A stretch of DNA of 64,000 nt. Source: Shewanella nanhaiensis (GTDB taxonomy: Bacteria; Pseudomonadota; Gammaproteobacteria; Enterobacterales; Shewanellaceae). The DNA lies in contig NZ_JAHZST010000010.1 of NCBI RefSeq assembly GCF_019457885.1, positions 62,001-126,000 of the forward strand. The letters are read 5' to 3'. The notes under the pieces were generated by a model, which was given only the letters and a program-made list of their open reading frames with translations, searched no databases and had not been told where the DNA came from. The position numbers and the translations under genes were made by a program. Positions 17,773 to 25,903 of the stretch are shown piece by piece. How positions within the stretch are numbered: the stretch's first letter is position 1; each line of letters starts with the position of its first letter.

Positions 17773-17849
17773 TGGCGGAGCGGACGGGACTCGAACCCGC
17801 GACCCCCGGCGTGACAGGCCGGTATTCTAACCAACTGAACTACCGCTCC
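17773..17849 (-). tRNA. tRNA-Asp (GTC)
   Basis: A 77-nt gene with encoded CCA, identical to the copy at 17522-17598. All stems pair fully. It is the promoter-proximal copy: a near-consensus sigma-70 promoter ends just upstream, so the array is probably transcribed from here towards 17306. Confidence 0.98.
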
Positions 17850-17866
17850 ACATCAAGTTGCGAAGA

Positions 17867-17895
17867 ATCATACGGATGAGAACAGCTCCCGTCAA
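17867..17895 (-). promoter_or_regulatory. Sigma-70 promoter of the tRNA-Asp array
   Basis: On the minus strand TTGACG (17895-17890) and TATGAT (17872-17867) are separated by exactly 17 bp. The distance to the first tRNA (17849) is about 17 bp, suitable for a short leader. Confidence 0.8.
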
Positions 17896-17928
17896 CAGAA
17901 ATTTATCGCCTTATTACTGTTCAGTTAA

Positions 17929-17961
17929 AAAAGCAGCAACTGGAACGAAATTACTGCTTTT
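17929..17961 (-). terminator. Rho-independent terminator of the dnaQ operon
   Basis: An 8-bp stem (AAAAGCAG/CTGCTTTT) with a 17-nt loop is followed on the minus strand by six T residues in all. It lies ~50 bp after the stop of the TIGR03503-type gene and just before the tRNA promoter, so it separates the two transcripts. Confidence 0.6.
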
Positions 17962-18013
17962 ATTCATGAAAAATCGACCTGTACCGACTAAGCCATTAGA
18001 GATTAATACTCAG

Positions 18014-19330
18014 TTAATTAGGCGGATCTTCCGGCATTGTCAGATCTATCTCATCTAACGCCGTACTGACATCTTGCTCCTTCTCTTTCTCTTGATCTAA
18101 ACGAAGTTGAGTCGCAGCAAGTGCCTCTTTTAAATTTCTACGTTTGCGCCAGATTAACAGGGCCAAACTGCCAAAGATTAACAAACAGACATTGACGGTA
18201 ATAATCCAGAATATCGCTTGATCTTTCGCCTTCTCCTCCTCAATAGCTGCTTTTTTCGCAGCCACTGCAGCCAACTCTTCAGCTGTAGGAGGCGGCTTAG
18301 GCGGCTCAATCAGATTAAAAAAACGTTCTGGTAAAGCAAGTACGACCTCCCTACCAGATACCGTGGTACTCGCAGCGCTGCCTTTAACTCGGTAACTACC
18401 ATAATCTGTCACTTCCGGTAGGGTAAGCTCTGTTTCACTTTCTGTAAGGCCATTTATGATAAGTGGTAACTGCAAGCCTGCTGGCCCAACTAATTCAAGA
18501 TCGAGATGAGTTTCACTGAGTCGAAGTTGCTCTGAATCTGCTTCGATTAACAACTTCCAGCGCTCTTTTAAGGGCTCAGCAGGCTCAATAACTGCAATAT
18601 CGACAGGAGATGGAGATAGCTCAAACTCATAGGTCGCCTCTCGGCTAAACACATTATTTTTGGCTATCACCTCTAGATAGTAACTTCCCCAAGGTTGGTT
18701 AAGGGTGATGTCCCCAGTAAAAATACCATCATCTGGGCGTTCATCCAGATCTTCACCGTTATCTTTATATGAGCCAACAACTCGGGTACCCGCAGCAAAA
18801 TTCTCTTCGCCAGCCTGTTGAGCACTGCTAAATCTAACAGTCCAGTTAACCAAATAGTCTAAACCAGGCATCCTAAGCATTTTGCTGTCAGCAAGAAGGT
18901 GTGAAGTCACCTTTAGACGCTCTCCTTGAAAAAGAGGTTGTGGAAACTCCTCTACCCAGATATTTAACTCGGAGACTTTCTTAATGCTTGAGCCTTTGAC
19001 CACACGTCCAATCAACTGCCAAGGGCCTGGAAGAGGATCTTTAATGGTGATAATGTCACCACTTAGCCCCTCTGCCCACTGCACATTTTCAGGGTGACGT
19101 TCGGCATACCACTTGCTGCCATCGGGTAAAACGATGACCACAGGGCCGCTACCAAACTGCCGCTGTACAATTAGTGTCATGCTATCGACCATATGATCGA
19201 TACGAAAACGATTTTTTAATTCACTCGCGCGCTCAGAAGGCACTATATCAGCCGATACAATAGCGCTAGATTGTAAGCAAACGACAGCAATTAACCCGAG
19301 TATAAACTCCCGGAATCTTAGAAATGTCAT
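18014..19330 (-). CDS. TIGR03503-type membrane-anchored periplasmic protein
   Basis: A 438-residue protein from the ATG at 19330, 10 bp after the dnaQ stop. It has a signal peptide (hydrophobic residues 9-27) and a large beta-rich periplasmic part with segments such as PLPGPWQLIGRV and RPDDGIFTGDI. One membrane helix lies near residues 380-400 (IFWIITVNVCLLIFGSLALLIW), followed by a basic then acidic cytoplasmic tail. The layout and motifs fit the conserved hypothetical family TIGR03503 of Shewanella and Vibrio. The function is unknown. It is probably co-transcribed with dnaQ. Confidence 0.75.
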   Translation of the reverse strand: MTFLRFREFILGLIAVVCLQSSAIVSADIVPSERASELKNRFRIDHMVDSMTLIVQRQFGSGPVVIVLPDGSKWYAERHPENVQWAEGLSGDIITIKDPLPGPWQLIGRVVKGSSIKKVSELNIWVEEFPQPLFQGERLKVTSHLLADSKMLRMPGLDYLVNWTVRFSSAQQAGEENFAAGTRVVGSYKDNGEDLDERPDDGIFTGDITLNQPWGSYYLEVIAKNNVFSREATYEFELSPSPVDIAVIEPAEPLKERWKLLIEADSEQLRLSETHLDLELVGPAGLQLPLIINGLTESETELTLPEVTDYGSYRVKGSAASTTVSGREVVLALPERFFNLIEPPKPPPTAEELAAVAAKKAAIEEEKAKDQAIFWIITVNVCLLIFGSLALLIWRKRRNLKEALAATQLRLDQEKEKEQDVSTALDEIDLTMPEDPPN

Positions 19331-19340
19331 AAAGTGACGT

Positions 19341-20069
19341 CTATCCTCGCCAAATACATTGCCCTGATTTTGCAACCAAATTTAATCTTTCTTCATGCAT
19401 AGCTAGTTCATCGGCCGTAGCCGTGATCACTTTAAGTTTATTACGACTTTGGCTTAAACGCCTGATCCCACCATCTTCACTCCCCTCTTTCTCACTTGAA
19501 AGATTAAACTTAGTTTGCCCACCTGTCATCATCAGGTAAACGTCGGCTAATATCTCTGCATCGAGTAAAGCGCCGTGGAGATCACGACGTGAATTATCAA
19601 TGCCGTAACGCTTACACAGGGCATCTAGGTTGTTTTTCTGACCCGGATGCAGAAACTTCGCTATCTCTAGGGTATCGAGAATGGGACAGATGTCGGCAGT
19701 CTTAGGCCCTACGGGTTGAAGTAGAGAAAACTCATGATCCATAAAGCTAACATCGAAGTTAGCGTTGTGAGCCACAATCTCTGCACCATCAATAAATTCG
19801 ATAAAACTTTGGGCTACCTCGGCGAACTTTGGCTTATGGGCGACAAATTCGTTGGTAATACCATGGACCTCTATCGCTTCTTCATCAATGATCTGCTGAG
19901 GATTAATATATTCATGATAATGACGCCCCGTAAGACGTCTATTAATCACCTCGACACAACCAATCTCAATGATGCGGTGTCCCAAAAAGATGGCACCGGC
20001 TCCTTGGTTCATACCTGTGGTTTCGGTATCGAGAATGATCTGGCGTTTTGAACTTGATACGATATTCAT
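19341..20069 (-). CDS. dnaQ: DNA polymerase III epsilon subunit (3'-5' proofreading exonuclease)
   Basis: A 242-residue DEDDh exonuclease. ExoI is ILDTETTGM with metal ligands Asp14 and Glu16, ExoII is AHNANFDVSFMDHE near residue 98, and ExoIII is HGALLDAEIL near residue 162 with the general-base His and final Asp. The C-terminal ~60 residues form the linker that binds the alpha subunit. It diverges from rnhA across ~65 bp, exactly as in E. coli. Confidence 0.96.
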   Translation of the reverse strand: MNIVSSSKRQIILDTETTGMNQGAGAIFLGHRIIEIGCVEVINRRLTGRHYHEYINPQQIIDEEAIEVHGITNEFVAHKPKFAEVAQSFIEFIDGAEIVAHNANFDVSFMDHEFSLLQPVGPKTADICPILDTLEIAKFLHPGQKNNLDALCKRYGIDNSRRDLHGALLDAEILADVYLMMTGGQTKFNLSSEKEGSEDGGIRRLSQSRNKLKVITATADELAMHEERLNLVAKSGQCIWRG

Positions 20070-20136
20070 AAGATTAATAGCACTTCATATGTTTTTGGGT
20101 ATACTCGCCCAATGATTTGACTATGGTAACAACTTG

Positions 20137-20622
20137 ATGTCTGTACTGAAACAACTCTCTATCTTTACCGATGGTTCCTGTTTAGGAAACCCAGGACCTG
20201 GCGGTTATGGCGTCGTAATGAAATACAAGGCACACACCAAAGAGCTTTCCGATGGTTTTGCATTAACGACCAACAATCGTATGGAGCTACTCGCCCCTAT
20301 TATTGCATTAGAAGCCCTAAAAGTACCCTGTAAAATTATACTCACCAGCGATAGCCAGTATATGCGCCAAGGGATCACTCAATGGATCCACGGTTGGAAA
20401 AAGAAGAACTGGGTAACCTCTACCAAACAGCCAGTAAAAAATGTCGACCTATGGAAACGCTTAGATGCAGCAACCCAATCCCATGAGATTGACTGGCGCT
20501 GGGTTAAAGGTCACGCAGGTCATGTTGAAAATGAGCGCTGCGATACCTTAGCTAGAGTTGCCGCAGAAGCTAAGCCGACACAGGAAGATCTGGGCTACCA
20601 ACCCACCACTCCCAATAACTAA
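20137..20622 (+). CDS. rnhA: Ribonuclease HI
   Basis: A 161-residue enzyme that cuts RNA in RNA-DNA hybrids. The catalytic residues Asp12, Glu50, Asp72, His126 and Asp136 are all in place, as is the basic protrusion (HGWKKKNW) used for hybrid binding. A TTG one codon upstream is possible; the ATG at 20137 agrees with family starts. The stop codon overlaps the end of the convergent LysR gene by 4 nt. Confidence 0.96.
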   Translation: MSVLKQLSIFTDGSCLGNPGPGGYGVVMKYKAHTKELSDGFALTTNNRMELLAPIIALEALKVPCKIILTSDSQYMRQGITQWIHGWKKKNWVTSTKQPVKNVDLWKRLDAATQSHEIDWRWVKGHAGHVENERCDTLARVAAEAKPTQEDLGYQPTTPNN

Positions 20623-21518
20623 GCAGTTTCCACACTAAACAGCGTTGTGCAGAAGCCGACAAATCGATCACAAAGTGGTGTCGACTTACGGCTTTTATGG
20701 TGAATACGATAAAACTGCCGCTCCAGAAAGAGTCCCTCAACCTCTATTATCGCTAACTCTTTACGGCTGACCTCCTTCTCTAAGGTCAGCTCAGATAATA
20801 CCGCTAAGCCAGCTCCTTGCTTTACCGCTTGCTTGATTGCATCTGGCGTTCTAAAAACAAACTTCTCTACCGGTTGCATGTCTAATGCATTGGCAGCATT
20901 AATAAAGTAATCACGGGTACCAGAGCCCTCTTCTCGCATCACCCATGGTTGTCCTCTTAGTGCCTGCGGGGTGACATGTTGACCAGCTAAAGGATGGGCT
21001 GGGTGGCAAAAAATGAGTAAACGGTCTTTATGCCAAGCCTCAACTTTAATACGACTATCTAAACATTGACCCTCAATAAAACCTATTTCACTTCTGAACT
21101 CTAAGACAGATTTAATCACAGCTTGAGTATTATCGATATCAAGGTCCACTTGCGCCTGAGTATATTGCTGGCAAAAGGCCACGGCACTTTTCGCTAACAT
21201 AAAGTTACCAATGGTCGAACTTGCGCTGACATTGAGCGTGCCGCTGTACTCCGCTTCAGGGGAGGAAAAAAGGTGTTCTATCTGATCGAATTTCTGCAAA
21301 GCTTCCGTTGCTAAAGGCAGCAGCAAACTCCCCTGGGAGTTTAAGCTTAATCGATTACCCACTCTTTCAAATAAACGGGCATCAAGCTGTTTTTCCAATT
21401 CAGCCAGTGCCATGGAGGTTGCAGGTGCCGATAGATTAACCATTTCAGCCGCTCTAGCTACCTGACCACTTCGGGCTACTGCCTCGAAAATAGTCAGCTG
21501 TTTCAATGTAATTCGCAT
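20619..21518 (-). CDS. LysR-family transcriptional regulator
   Basis: A 299-residue regulator with a winged helix-turn-helix at residues ~3-60 ([23 protein letters not shown]) and a two-lobed effector domain. The [12 protein letters not shown] segment near residue 195 resembles YeiE/CysB-like sulfur or one-carbon regulators, but the ligand cannot be fixed. No divergent target gene is adjacent; its 3' end overlaps the end of rnhA. Confidence 0.85.
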   Translation of the reverse strand: MRITLKQLTIFEAVARSGQVARAAEMVNLSAPATSMALAELEKQLDARLFERVGNRLSLNSQGSLLLPLATEALQKFDQIEHLFSSPEAEYSGTLNVSASSTIGNFMLAKSAVAFCQQYTQAQVDLDIDNTQAVIKSVLEFRSEIGFIEGQCLDSRIKVEAWHKDRLLIFCHPAHPLAGQHVTPQALRGQPWVMREEGSGTRDYFINAANALDMQPVEKFVFRTPDAIKQAVKQGAGLAVLSELTLEKEVSRKELAIIEVEGLFLERQFYRIHHKSRKSTPLCDRFVGFCTTLFSVETA

Positions 21519-21567
21519 GATGTTAGATCTATGATGTGAAAATTAATCGAAACTCCAAACACTTGAG

Positions 21568-22314
21568 TTAGGAGTTATCAGTTTTATATTTTTGATTAAA
21601 GTGCTCACTTCGACCCGCTGTGGGCGCTGTCGTCCATTGAGTCTGTCTCACTTTTCTTTTTTCATGAATGGGGGTCAAGGGCGACTCAAGTTTTCTTGCC
21701 ACAATCAAATACAAGCTACCACTACTGGGAAGCCAAGCTTGCAGTGCATCTTGCCATATACTCTCGCTCTTTATATCACTAAGCAGATGATGATAGAGAA
21801 AACGTTCATCAGATATCACCTGATAGCCTAATAAACCCAACCAATCCTTTACCCTAGAAGGCATAAAAAAACGGCCACTCCAAGGTTGCTGTTGCTGGTA
21901 TTTAGGCAATAGTTTACCAATAAATGCAGGACTTAAAGGGTTAAAACCTATGATAAAAAGATAGCCACCAGATATCAGGACCCTGTCAGTCTCACGAAGT
22001 AGCTTATAGGGATCGGGTTCAAACTCCAAAAGCATATTCATAACGACCGCATCGATCACACTATTTTGGATCGGTAACGCTGTAAACTCTGCACGAATCG
22101 CGGCTCCCTTACCATCGAACAGCGAAAAGCGGCGGCCAATGGGCAGGTCAGGCATCTCAAGTTCAGCACTCAGAGCCCCAAGATTGAGCATATGATAACC
22201 AAACACCTTAGGCCACCAAGGCGTCAATGTGTGCTCTATTAGGCTTTTAATCTGATCACCACAGGGAAGTTGTGACCAAAGTTGCGGCGATAAAGGTTGA
22301 GCATTGTCCGGCAC
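21568..22314 (-). CDS. SAM-dependent methyltransferase, YafS-like
   Basis: A 248-residue class I methyltransferase domain related to YafS of E. coli, which lies at the same place between gloB and rnhA. Recognisable parts are the nucleotide pocket region (MLNLGALSAELEMP near residue 40), VIDAVVMNMLLEFEPDPYKLLRE near 85 and the GGYLFIIGFNPLSP strand near 112. The first SAM loop is not a canonical GxGxG, also seen in YafS proteins. Substrate unknown. It diverges from gloB across a family A element. Confidence 0.8.
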   Translation of the reverse strand: MPDNAQPLSPQLWSQLPCGDQIKSLIEHTLTPWWPKVFGYHMLNLGALSAELEMPDLPIGRRFSLFDGKGAAIRAEFTALPIQNSVIDAVVMNMLLEFEPDPYKLLRETDRVLISGGYLFIIGFNPLSPAFIGKLLPKYQQQQPWSGRFFMPSRVKDWLGLLGYQVISDERFLYHHLLSDIKSESIWQDALQAWLPSSGSLYLIVARKLESPLTPIHEKRKVRQTQWTTAPTAGRSEHFNQKYKTDNS

Positions 22315-22490
22315 AGCTTACTCCCTACGTTAATTTATATACGATAACAAGATTCATATCACTCTAGCTTGCTGTGTCTCACACCTTACTTGCACTGTAT
22401 TTTAACAGCCATTTGGAGACATTAATTTGAAGCAGCACTAAACAAGTCATAACGTTAAAAAGTAATATGATAATCTATCACCTAATAATA

Positions 22491-22753
22491 TACCCAAGCC
22501 ACTTCAAGATGCTCGTTTCAGAGTCCCCGTAGGATAGCTGAACAAGGCAGTGATTGAGGATAATGGTTATTCCCTTGTTGATATCACTAACGCAGTGCAG
22601 CGATTCTACGGGAACTCCCGAAGGGCATGGCGAGAAGCAACATGTTTCTGTGTTATGAAATATTGAATTAGAATAACTAGTCCTACTATTTCATGCCTTG
22701 AACTCTGTCACTTCTCGACATGCTGAATCCTGCATCTTGAAGTTGTTTGGGTA
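22491..22753. mobile_element. Family A 263-bp MITE-like element, copy 2 (inverted)
   Basis: Same 263-bp element as at 3840 and 32424 but in the opposite orientation, flanked by TA on both sides. It fills the divergent gap between the YafS-like gene and gloB, ending 57 bp before the gloB start. In this orientation its centre reads CAAGGC, 12 nt, TAATGGTTATTCCCTTGT, 10 nt, AACGCAG (22543-22595), a spacing pattern shared with the family B element. No frame is coding. Confidence 0.87.
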
Positions 22754-22809
22754 TAGGTACGTTATCACAACACTCTCCTCTTCGGATGGAAATTTAATTG
22801 GAAATAGAT

Positions 22810-23601
22810 ATGCCCAGTGAAACAGATTTAACCATCACCCCCATTCAAGCATTTGATGATAACTACATATGGGTTATCTCTAAATCTAGCTCACCTTTGG
22901 TTTATGTGGTCGATCCTGGCGATGCTAATGTTGTTATACATTACCTTGAAACGAATCAACTTACATTAGCAGGAATATTGATAACACATCACCATAGAGA
23001 TCATACTGGCGGCATTAAGGCACTGATTGAGTACAGTGCAACTGACCTTGAGATATACGGCCCATCGAGTGAGAACATTGCAGATATTAATTACCCCATT
23101 TCGGCTCAAACTCATATCAAGCTGCAGGCATTAGAGTTAACGGCAAGGGTTTATCAATTGCCTGGTCACACCCTTGGGCATATCGCCTACCACATTCAAG
23201 ATGAGCTGTTTTGTGGTGATACGCTATTTAGTGGAGGATGTGGTCGTTTATTTGAGGGAACGGCAAGTCAGCTACACCACTCCCTAGAGTTGCTTGCATC
23301 GTTAGCTCAACACACTCGCGTGTATTGTGCCCATGAGTACACCTTATCAAACCTTAAGTTTGCCATTCAGGTCGAGCCCAATAACAGCCAATTAGCGCAC
23401 TACTATCAAGATTGCCAAACTTTACGAGCTAACAAAAAGATAACCTTACCCTCCACGATTAAAACCGAAAAAGAGATAAACCCTTTTTTACGTTGTCACA
23501 TCTGCGAAGTTGTTACTGCAGTTAATCAACACTTCAATCAAAAAACTGTTGATACTGTTACAACTTTTGGACTTCTTAGGCAATGGAAAGACAAGGCTTA
23601 A
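22810..23601 (+). CDS. gloB: Hydroxyacylglutathione hydrolase (glyoxalase II)
   Basis: A 263-residue metallo-beta-lactamase-fold enzyme that hydrolyses S-lactoylglutathione to lactate, finishing methylglyoxal detoxification. The metal site THHHRDH is at residues 59-65, followed by LPGHTLGH near 118 and FCGDTLFSGGCGR near 137. The C-terminal substrate-binding part contains ANKKITLPSTI. I chose the ATG at 22810 to match E. coli GloB, which starts close to the FDDNYIW motif; a TTG four codons earlier is possible. The promoter must lie in or just after the family A element. Confidence 0.94.
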   Translation: MPSETDLTITPIQAFDDNYIWVISKSSSPLVYVVDPGDANVVIHYLETNQLTLAGILITHHHRDHTGGIKALIEYSATDLEIYGPSSENIADINYPISAQTHIKLQALELTARVYQLPGHTLGHIAYHIQDELFCGDTLFSGGCGRLFEGTASQLHHSLELLASLAQHTRVYCAHEYTLSNLKFAIQVEPNNSQLAHYYQDCQTLRANKKITLPSTIKTEKEINPFLRCHICEVVTAVNQHFNQKTVDTVTTFGLLRQWKDKA

Positions 23602-23690
23602 GAAATAAATTACAATAATGCGCTAATAAGTCCCCTTTCTCAGCTATACATCAAAAAGTAGAGGGACTACATTGAGGAATTTATTGTTAA

Positions 23691-25244
23691 ATGCGCATAC
23701 AAGTATTTGTAATAGCAGGGGGAATTGCCCTGCTATCTGGTTGTCAGTCTTTCAATCAAACGACAAAAGACACCACAGAACAAGCTCAGCCACTGGTTCA
23801 ACAAGCTGCATTATTACCCCCAGCTATCGAAAAATCGCCAATTGAGGAGGCCATCGAGATCACCGATGTTTGGCAACGGATACGTTTAGGACTAAGCCTT
23901 CCTGTTCCCGATCAAAAGCTGGTAAATCAATATCGCGATTGGTACATCAAACACCCACAGCACCTAGAGCGGGTATCACAAAGAGCCGAGCCTTTTCTTT
24001 ATCTTATTGTTGAAGAGATAGAAAAACGAAACCTTCCCATTGAGTTAGCCTTACTTCCGATTGTCGAGAGTGCCTTTGACCCCTTTGCATACTCCCATGG
24101 GGCAGCCTCAGGTTTATGGCAATTTACCGCCCCTATGGCCAAACATTTCGGGCTAGAGATGAACTGGTGGTATGACGGACGCCGTGATGTGCCCGCAGCC
24201 ACGGTTGCAGCTTTGGATATGCTCGAATACCTCTATATAAAAACACACGGTAATTGGCTCTACGCAACCGCTGCCTATAACACAGGAGAGGGCCGCGTTC
24301 TCAATGCCGTCAAGCGCAATAAGAGACAGGGTAAAGCCACTGACTTCTGGTCTTTGGACCTGCCAAGAGAGACGGAGCGTTATGTTCCTCAAATGCTCGC
24401 TTTGGCGGAAGTCATAAAAAATGCAGATAAATATGGCATTAAGCTTATGCCAATTAAAAACCAACCTCAGATCCAAGTTGTGGATATTGGTGGTCAGATA
24501 GATCTCGCATTAGCCGCAGGGATGGCAAATATGACCACCTCTGAGCTGCATAAGCTTAACCCTGGCTATAATCAATGGGCAACAGCCCCTGATGGACCAC
24601 ATAAACTTGTGCTTCCAGTCGATAAAGCAAATGTATTTAACCTTGCGCTGGCTGAAACAAATCCAGATGAGCGATTAAACTGGGAGAGATATAAGATAAA
24701 ATCCGGTGACAGTTTAGGAGTGATAGCGAAAAGATATCACACCACAGTCCCAGCACTACGGGCCGTTAATGATATAAAGGGCAATACGATTGTTATAGGT
24801 AAGCATCTGTTGATCCCTGTCGCTGCTAAATCGCCTGAACAGTACGCTTATTCGGCAAACCAAAGGTTACTGGCTAAGCAAAAAGGAAAATCTGGAAATA
24901 AAGTTAGCTATACCGTTCAAGCAGGTGATTCCTTTTGGAAAATTGCCAAGGCACATAAAGTGTCAGTCTCTCAGCTGACAAGCTGGAACAATATGGCTCC
25001 AAAAGATGGGTTACGAATTGGTAAAAAGCTGACTATCTGGACAGGTGGAAAACAGAAAACCTCCTCAATCACCCGCACTGTTAACTACACAGTAAGAAAC
25101 GGTGACTCCTTAGCTCGTATTGCGACTAAGTTTAAGGTTAGTGTGAATGATCTTGTTCGTTGGAATGCACTAGAAAAAAGCAAATATATCCAGCCAGGTC
25201 AAAAACTTAAGCTCTTTGTCGATATGAGTAAAGTTCGCGCCTAA
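23691..25244 (+). CDS. mltD: Membrane-bound lytic transglycosylase D
   Basis: A 517-residue lipoprotein that cleaves peptidoglycan between MurNAc and GlcNAc. The lipobox LLSGC gives the lipidated Cys18. The SLT family 1 domain holds the catalytic Glu126 in LPIVESAFDP, followed by GLWQF and TAAYNTGEGR. Three LysM peptidoglycan-binding repeats follow, starting near residues 337, 402 and 460 (each YxVxxGDS type). It lies next to gloB as in E. coli and is followed by a terminator. Confidence 0.95.
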   Translation: MRIQVFVIAGGIALLSGCQSFNQTTKDTTEQAQPLVQQAALLPPAIEKSPIEEAIEITDVWQRIRLGLSLPVPDQKLVNQYRDWYIKHPQHLERVSQRAEPFLYLIVEEIEKRNLPIELALLPIVESAFDPFAYSHGAASGLWQFTAPMAKHFGLEMNWWYDGRRDVPAATVAALDMLEYLYIKTHGNWLYATAAYNTGEGRVLNAVKRNKRQGKATDFWSLDLPRETERYVPQMLALAEVIKNADKYGIKLMPIKNQPQIQVVDIGGQIDLALAAGMANMTTSELHKLNPGYNQWATAPDGPHKLVLPVDKANVFNLALAETNPDERLNWERYKIKSGDSLGVIAKRYHTTVPALRAVNDIKGNTIVIGKHLLIPVAAKSPEQYAYSANQRLLAKQKGKSGNKVSYTVQAGDSFWKIAKAHKVSVSQLTSWNNMAPKDGLRIGKKLTIWTGGKQKTSSITRTVNYTVRNGDSLARIATKFKVSVNDLVRWNALEKSKYIQPGQKLKLFVDMSKVRA

Positions 25245-25260
25245 TACCTATTTTAGAACG

Positions 25261-25302
25261 AAAAAAGCCAGTGGATGTCAATGACAAACACTGGCTTTTT
25301 TA
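25261..25302. terminator. Bidirectional rho-independent terminator
   Basis: The stem AAAAAAGCCAGTG/CACTGGCTTTTTT with a ~15-nt loop gives a T run on both strands. It serves mltD (plus) and the lipoprotein gene (minus). Confidence 0.9.
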
Positions 25303-25312
25303 TGCCGAGAAC

Positions 25313-25903
25313 TTAATTCAAAATTTCGTTAAGTGATAAGCTAATATCGCCCATCGCCAACTCTTTTGACTCCATCGCCTGACCCGCATAGATGGCCTTA
25401 ATGCTATAGCCTTTCCCCTTTAGCTGACTCATCACGGTTTGGGGGATCTTAAATTTAACCGTCACCTCTTTGCCAGATGGGATAACGGTATCTCTAATGG
25501 CTTGAGTAAACATCATCTCATTGGACCATGCCCAAACTTTATCTCCCATAGGATCAAGAAGGTGGAGATCGGCTGTCATGCCTGAGCGATATTGAATTGG
25601 TACGCTATAAGATTGATTATTAAATATCTTAAGCGAAACCAATAAGCCATTATCGAGAGTAGCGTTAAGCTCACCAGTTAAGAGGCCTTTACTCATCTTC
25701 CCCTCCGAGTGTTGTTTTTGTAGCTTTGTAATGTCCACGTCATCTTTTGCTAAAACAACAACCTTCACCTTTTGCTCTTTAGGCATATCGGCCTCCACAG
25801 GCTGAGTTTCAGCTACCGAAGCCAGCTTATTCTCAAGATTACTTTGAGAACAAGCGGTCAAGCTGGCAATAGCAAGGGTTACTAACAACATAGGATTATT
25901 CAT
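25313..25903 (-). CDS. Lipoprotein with BsuPI-like domain
   Basis: A 196-residue protein with a lipoprotein signal (SLTAC, lipidated Cys18). The domain at ~70-185 has a beta-sandwich pattern with NGLLVSLKIFNNQS, VWAWSNEMMFTQA and IPSGKEVTVKFKIP segments. These match BsuPI-type putative proteinase inhibitors; no target is known. The start codon overlaps the upstream AsmA-family stop (TAATG), so the two are translationally coupled and may share an envelope role. Confidence 0.72.
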   Translation of the reverse strand: MNNPMLLVTLAIASLTACSQSNLENKLASVAETQPVEADMPKEQKVKVVVLAKDDVDITKLQKQHSEGKMSKGLLTGELNATLDNGLLVSLKIFNNQSYSVPIQYRSGMTADLHLLDPMGDKVWAWSNEMMFTQAIRDTVIPSGKEVTVKFKIPQTVMSQLKGKGYSIKAIYAGQAMESKELAMGDISLSLNEILN

